Origin: an uncultured Hyphomicrobiales bacterium
Lineage (GTDB): Bacteria > Pseudomonadota > Alphaproteobacteria > Rhizobiales > Beijerinckiaceae
NCBI GenBank assembly: GCA_903877935.1
Contig: CAIRGA010000016.1
Coordinates: 1 to 37,345 of the forward strand
Direction: 5' to 3'
Length of the DNA stretch: 37,345 nt
Under the pieces are notes generated by a model, which worked only from the letters and a program-made list of their open reading frames with translations, was not told the DNA's origin and did no database searches. Of this stretch, positions 37,220 to 37,345 are shown piece by piece; position 1 is the stretch's first letter; each line of letters opens with the position of its first letter. Both the position numbers and the translations under genes were made by a program.

Positions 37220-37246
37220 AAAAAAAGACGGCCTTTGAAAAGGCCG
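37220..37246 (-). terminator. Intrinsic terminator of the ammonium transporter gene
   Basis: CGGCCTT (37229-37235) pairs with AAGGCCG (37240-37246) around TGAA, and on the minus strand is followed by a seven-T run (37220-37226) after four bases. It ends transcription from the amt-type gene before ftsK. Confidence 0.85.
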
Positions 37247-37273
37247 CCGAGGTGCTTTTTGGGAGGAAACCAA

Positions 37274-37295
37274 CCGGGGGGCCGGAGCCCCCCGG
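37274..37295. repeat. GC-rich hairpin after the ammonium transporter stop codon
   Basis: CCGGGGGGC (37274-37282) and GCCCCCCGG (37287-37295) form a 9-base all-GC stem around CGGA, only 7 bases after the stop codon and without a T-run. It may stabilise the mRNA end ahead of the true terminator. Confidence 0.6.
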
Positions 37296-37302
37296 GAAGA
37301 AA

Positions 37303-37345
37303 TCAGTTGTTGTACGCACGCTCGCCATGGCTTGCGATGTCGAGA
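37303..37345 (-). CDS. Ammonium transporter (Amt family), C-terminal end only
   Basis: Only the last 13 codons and the stop are visible: LDIASHGERAYNN. The HGERAY ending is typical for the cytoplasmic tail of Amt/AmtB ammonium channels, and amt-ftsK adjacency is common in Rhizobiales, often with glnK further upstream. The rest lies outside the window. The call rests on a short motif plus context. Confidence 0.65.
   Translation of the reverse strand, partial: LDIASHGERAYNN

Overview
The window looks like a chromosomal segment of a free-living alphaproteobacterium, most like the Hyphomicrobiales (Rhizobiales) by gene order. The evidence is the set of neighbourhoods: hslUV next to hisB-hisH-hisA-hisF-hisE, ppsR/hemE flanking an AT-rich gap, hemE-hemJ-rho-mnmE-mnmG-rsmG-parA-parB, and lolA-ftsK next to an ammonium transporter end. 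Two exact 16-bp parS palindromes and CtrA-type TTAA-N7-TTAA boxes support this placement. I see no insertion sequence, prophage, CRISPR array, tRNA or rRNA.

Layout. 1-3444 (minus strand): 5' part of nfu (cut by the window edge), trpS, then hslU and hslV. 3599-8335 (plus): histidine genes hisB, a DUF2628 membrane protein, hisH, hisA, hisF, hisE and then coaA, mostly overlapping; a REP-like double hairpin sits between hisB and the DUF2628 gene. 8322-12160 (minus): Tim44-like protein, MltA transglycosylase, Smr-domain protein, XRE regulator and a PfkB sugar/nucleoside kinase. 12344-12814 (plus): secB. 12827-16468 (minus): tightly overlapped run ppsR-maf-aroE-coaE-dnaQ.

16469-16855 is the only long gene-free stretch and is the probable replication origin: it lies between divergent ppsR and hemE (the conserved origin neighbourhood in alphaproteobacteria), is AT-rich, has DnaA-box-like sites, and carries two CtrA-like boxes and GANTC sites near hemE. 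Rightward from it, on the plus strand, run hemE, hemJ, rho, mnmE, mnmG, rsmG, parA and parB. parS sites lie at the mnmG start and inside rsmG, about 4.5 and 6.5 kb from the origin, so origin, centromere sites and ParAB segregation proteins are together.

25563-29760 (minus): leuS-lptE-holA. 29888-30568 (plus): YggS-type PLP protein. 30565-31764 (minus): a YkuD-type L,D-transpeptidase-like protein and a HAD phosphatase. 31882-32995 (plus): an overlapping pair made of a winged-helix regulator with a degenerate receiver and a stand-alone cyclic-nucleotide-binding protein; this is the least understood module here. 32997-37137 (minus): ftsK-lolA-xthA, with a convincing CtrA-type promoter in front of ftsK. 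The right edge holds the last 13 codons of an Amt-type ammonium transporter and its terminator.

Taken together the window is a core, origin-proximal region: replication (oriC, dnaQ, holA), segregation and division (parABS, ftsK), translation and tRNA modification (trpS, leuS, mnmE, mnmG, rsmG), envelope biogenesis (mltA, lptE, lolA, secB), and cofactor or amino-acid synthesis (his genes, coaA, coaE, aroE, hemE, hemJ). The most notable signals are regulatory DNA sites, not new protein families: CtrA-type boxes at both the origin and ftsK suggest cell-cycle coupling of replication and division.
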